Origin: Myoxocephalus aenaeus
Lineage: Eukaryota > Chordata > Actinopteri > Perciformes > Cottidae
Direction of reading: 5' to 3'
NCBI GenBank assembly: GCA_038501785.1
Contig: JBAMJR010000154.1
Location: 9,451,001 to 9,515,000, forward strand
Length of the DNA: 64,000 bases
Of the stretch, positions 62,645-64,000 are shown one piece after another; the first letter of the stretch is position 1; every line of letters begins with the position of its first letter. Below the pieces are notes generated by a model. The model was not told the origin of the DNA. It worked only from the letters and a program-made list of their open reading frames with translations, and did not search any database. The position numbers were made by a program, and so were the translations under genes.

Positions 62645-63447
62645 CATGTAACCAGAAGGCCTAGAGGCATGTTACACGTGTTCACACTAGAAAATGCTTT
62701 GGAACAAGTGTGTGTGCAGCAGTGATGAGCTCTAGTGAGGAGGAAGAGGAGGAAGAGGAGTGAAGGAGCGCAGGGCAGCTAGTGAAAGTCCCCCTGCACG
62801 CTTGTATTTATTTAAGGTGGTATATATGAGGAAACACATCTGCAGCTCTAGGTGCGTGAGAAAACGTATGACAAAATACAAATAAACCCCCTCCTCGTGG
62901 AGACTCGTCCACGGCGTTCTTTTGCACGTGACTGCATCTGCTTTCTCTCTCTCTCTCTCTCTCTCTTTTTTTCCCAGGAGAGAAACCCTTCAAGTGCGAG
63001 TTCGAGGGCTGCGACAGAAAGTTCGCCAACAGCAGCGACCGGAAGAAGCACTCCCACGTGCACACCAGCGACAAGCCGTACTACTGCAAGGTGCGCGGCT
63101 GCGACAAGTCCTACACGCACCCCAGCTCGCTGCGGAAGCACATGAAGGTGCACTGCAAGTCCCCGCCGCCTCCCAACACCACCTCCACCACCAACAACAA
63201 CAACAACACCACCGTGTCCTACATATCCTCCTCGAACCCGCTCGGGGACCCGCTGTCCCCGCACTCGGAGCCGCACCGGAACCGGAGCTCCGCGACCCTC
63301 TCCCCGCAGGTCACCAACCTCAACGAGTGGTACGTGTGCCAGGGCAGCGGCGGCCCGCACCACCTGCACACCCCGTCCAGCGACGTGCCCACGTCGGACT
63401 CGGAAGAGGACTCTTTCAGAAATTCGGACCCGAGGACGATGCTCTGA
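60639..63447 (+). CDS. zic5: Zic family transcription factor Zic5, two coding exons
   Basis: Nuclear five-finger C2H2 factor, partner of zic2 in dorsal neural and neural-crest development. Coding exons are 60639-61692 and 62978-63447, with donor G|GTCAGT and acceptor TTCCCAG|GAG in phase 1, giving 507 residues. The start MEPPLSKRNPALRLADLA is the hallmark ZIC5 N-terminus, with G at -3 and +4. A ZOC-like motif lies near 114-122 (SSRDFILRR), six His at 178-183, a ZF-NC segment near 238-251 (FLRYMRQPIKQE), then fingers with ligands C253/C266/H279/H284, C295/C300/H316/H320, C328/C333/H346/H350, C358/C363/H376/H380 and C388/C393/H406/H410. Finger 5 keeps the four-residue Cys-Cys spacing (CKVRGC) of ZIC5, unlike the two-residue spacing in Zic2. 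The tail has VTNLNEWYVCQ and an acidic end. It is shorter than human ZIC5 because the mammalian Pro- and Ala-rich blocks are absent. Reading through the donor gives a false stop at 61712. Confidence 0.96.
62569..62642 (+). repeat. (CA)37 microsatellite in zic5 intron
   Basis: Uninterrupted CA dinucleotide run inside the zic5 intron. Confidence 0.97.
62942..62976 (+). repeat. (CT)n microsatellite forming the zic5 polypyrimidine tract
   Basis: A run of CT dinucleotides (about 62944-62966) continues into T-rich sequence and the AG of the only zic5 acceptor. It therefore serves as the polypyrimidine tract. Confidence 0.85.
62978..63447 (+). CDS. zic5: zic5 terminal coding exon 2 (fingers 4-5 and tail)
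   Basis: Encodes GEKPFKCEFEGC onward: finger 4, finger 5, an Asn-rich stretch (five consecutive Asn codons near 63194-63208), the VTNLNEWYVCQ motif and an acidic Ser/Asp/Glu-rich end, with TGA at 63445-63447. The exon starts directly after a (CT)n-derived polypyrimidine tract and CAG. Confidence 0.94.
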
Positions 63448-63645
63448 TGCGGCTGCGTGTTTTTTCTTTTTCTTGGACCACGTGACTGTCAGACTCGTCA
63501 TCTAGGGGGATTAAAGTGTGTTGGGATATTGATCACGTGATTCGACCACTGGGAAGGGAGAGTTTCTCCCAAGGTGACCCCCTGACCTTTCCTGAAATGT
63601 ATACTCAAAGCTGTCAAAATAAAACATCTGACATTAGAACTGGCA
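63448..63645 (+). other. zic5: zic5 3' untranslated region (inferred)
   Basis: About 200 bases from the TGA to just beyond an AATAAA at 63618-63623. A longer 3' UTR is possible; a (TTG)n run follows at 63717-63734. Confidence 0.5.
63618..63623 (+). terminator. zic5: Candidate poly(A) signal of zic5
   Basis: AATAAA in plus orientation, 171 bases past the stop codon, the first canonical hexamer after the coding sequence. Confidence 0.5.
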
Positions 63646-64000
63646 TTTAAAGTCTTATTTTGAAAGGACCAACCACTTCAAAAGGAGACCATTTCTGACC
63701 AGAACTTTAAAAGAATTGTTGTTGTTGTTGTTGTCCCGAGAGCAATATGCAGGGTGTCATCGTCTGCGTGGCTTCAGACTCAACCGGTGTGCTGGAATGA
63801 CATGTTTTTCACGTGACCTCCCATCACCCCCCTGAGCCGTTTAATAACTGGCCTGCCATCAATCACTGTCATATTCCAGACATGTAAGCAAAACACATGG
63901 TACTGCTCGTCGCCCGGAGAACGGCAACATAGCAAATGTTGATGGACACAATTTAGAATATGAGTTTATTTTTATTTTTATTCGATGTGATTTCTGTAAG
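63646..64000. other. Downstream of zic5
   Basis: (TTG)n at 63717-63734 and AT-rich DNA toward the end. No gene is seen. In tetrapods the neighbour on this side is CLYBL, which is not reached here. Confidence 0.5.

Larger units (their letters stand above)
61693..62977 (+). other. zic5: zic5 intron 1
   Basis: Intron of 1285 bp in phase 1 between fingers 3 and 4, the same position as zic2a intron 1. It holds a short TG tract (62051-62072), a 74-bp CA tract (62569-62642), GGA-rich DNA near 62738-62762 and the CT tract at its 3' end. Confidence 0.93.

Overview
The window is nuclear DNA of a ray-finned fish, most likely a teleost. The evidence is two intron-containing vertebrate ZIC genes, a Tol2-like hAT element, teleost-type dispersed repeats, and very many long (CA)n/(TG)n microsatellites (about 33 tracts of 20 bp or more). 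Placement among percomorph fishes is a guess from the repeat families. No bacterial, organellar or viral gene was seen.

Only two protein-coding genes can be supported, both at the right end. They are a divergent (head-to-head) pair of five-finger C2H2 transcription factors. zic2 (most likely the zic2a ohnolog) is on the minus strand, with three coding exons at 55033-54061, 52816-52653 and 52452-52258, giving 443 residues. zic5 is on the plus strand, with two coding exons at 60639-61692 and 62978-63447, giving 507 residues. The 5.6 kb between the start codons holds both promoters: CCAAT and GC boxes, a TATA-like element before zic5, and scattered TCF/LEF-type motifs. This is the conserved vertebrate ZIC2-ZIC5 arrangement, in which shared regulatory DNA drives both genes in the dorsal neural tube, forebrain and midbrain roof.

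Positions 1 to about 51430 are a gene desert downstream of zic2. Open reading frames there are chance or repeat-encoded (His-Thr, Cys-Val and Ser-Leu dipeptide runs from microsatellites). Recognisable contents include a 1.72 kb Tol2-like hAT element carrying a 37-bp minisatellite (12091-13811). A 433-bp Harbinger-like MITE (45294-45726) sits inside a dispersed TTAGGTTTAGG-type repeat. The same repeat family forms a precise 27-bp array at 31888-32076. There are LINE-like and SINE-like fragments (24945-25206, 25635-25795), a dispersed repeat with a strong CTCF-type motif and a perfect hairpin (4860-5480), and an 830-bp Z-DNA-prone TG array with a (GCGCGT)6 core (43659-44492). Unique-looking, homeodomain/POU/SOX/GATA-motif-rich stretches between repeats are candidate long-range zic enhancers, but conservation cannot be tested here.

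The strongest points for follow-up are the simple repeats placed on functional signals of the zic genes: a 72-nt UG repeat next to the zic2 exon 2 donor, a (CT)n microsatellite as the polypyrimidine tract of the only zic5 acceptor, and CAT/CAA repeats in the zic2 5' leader. I did not find a convincing novel multi-gene system.
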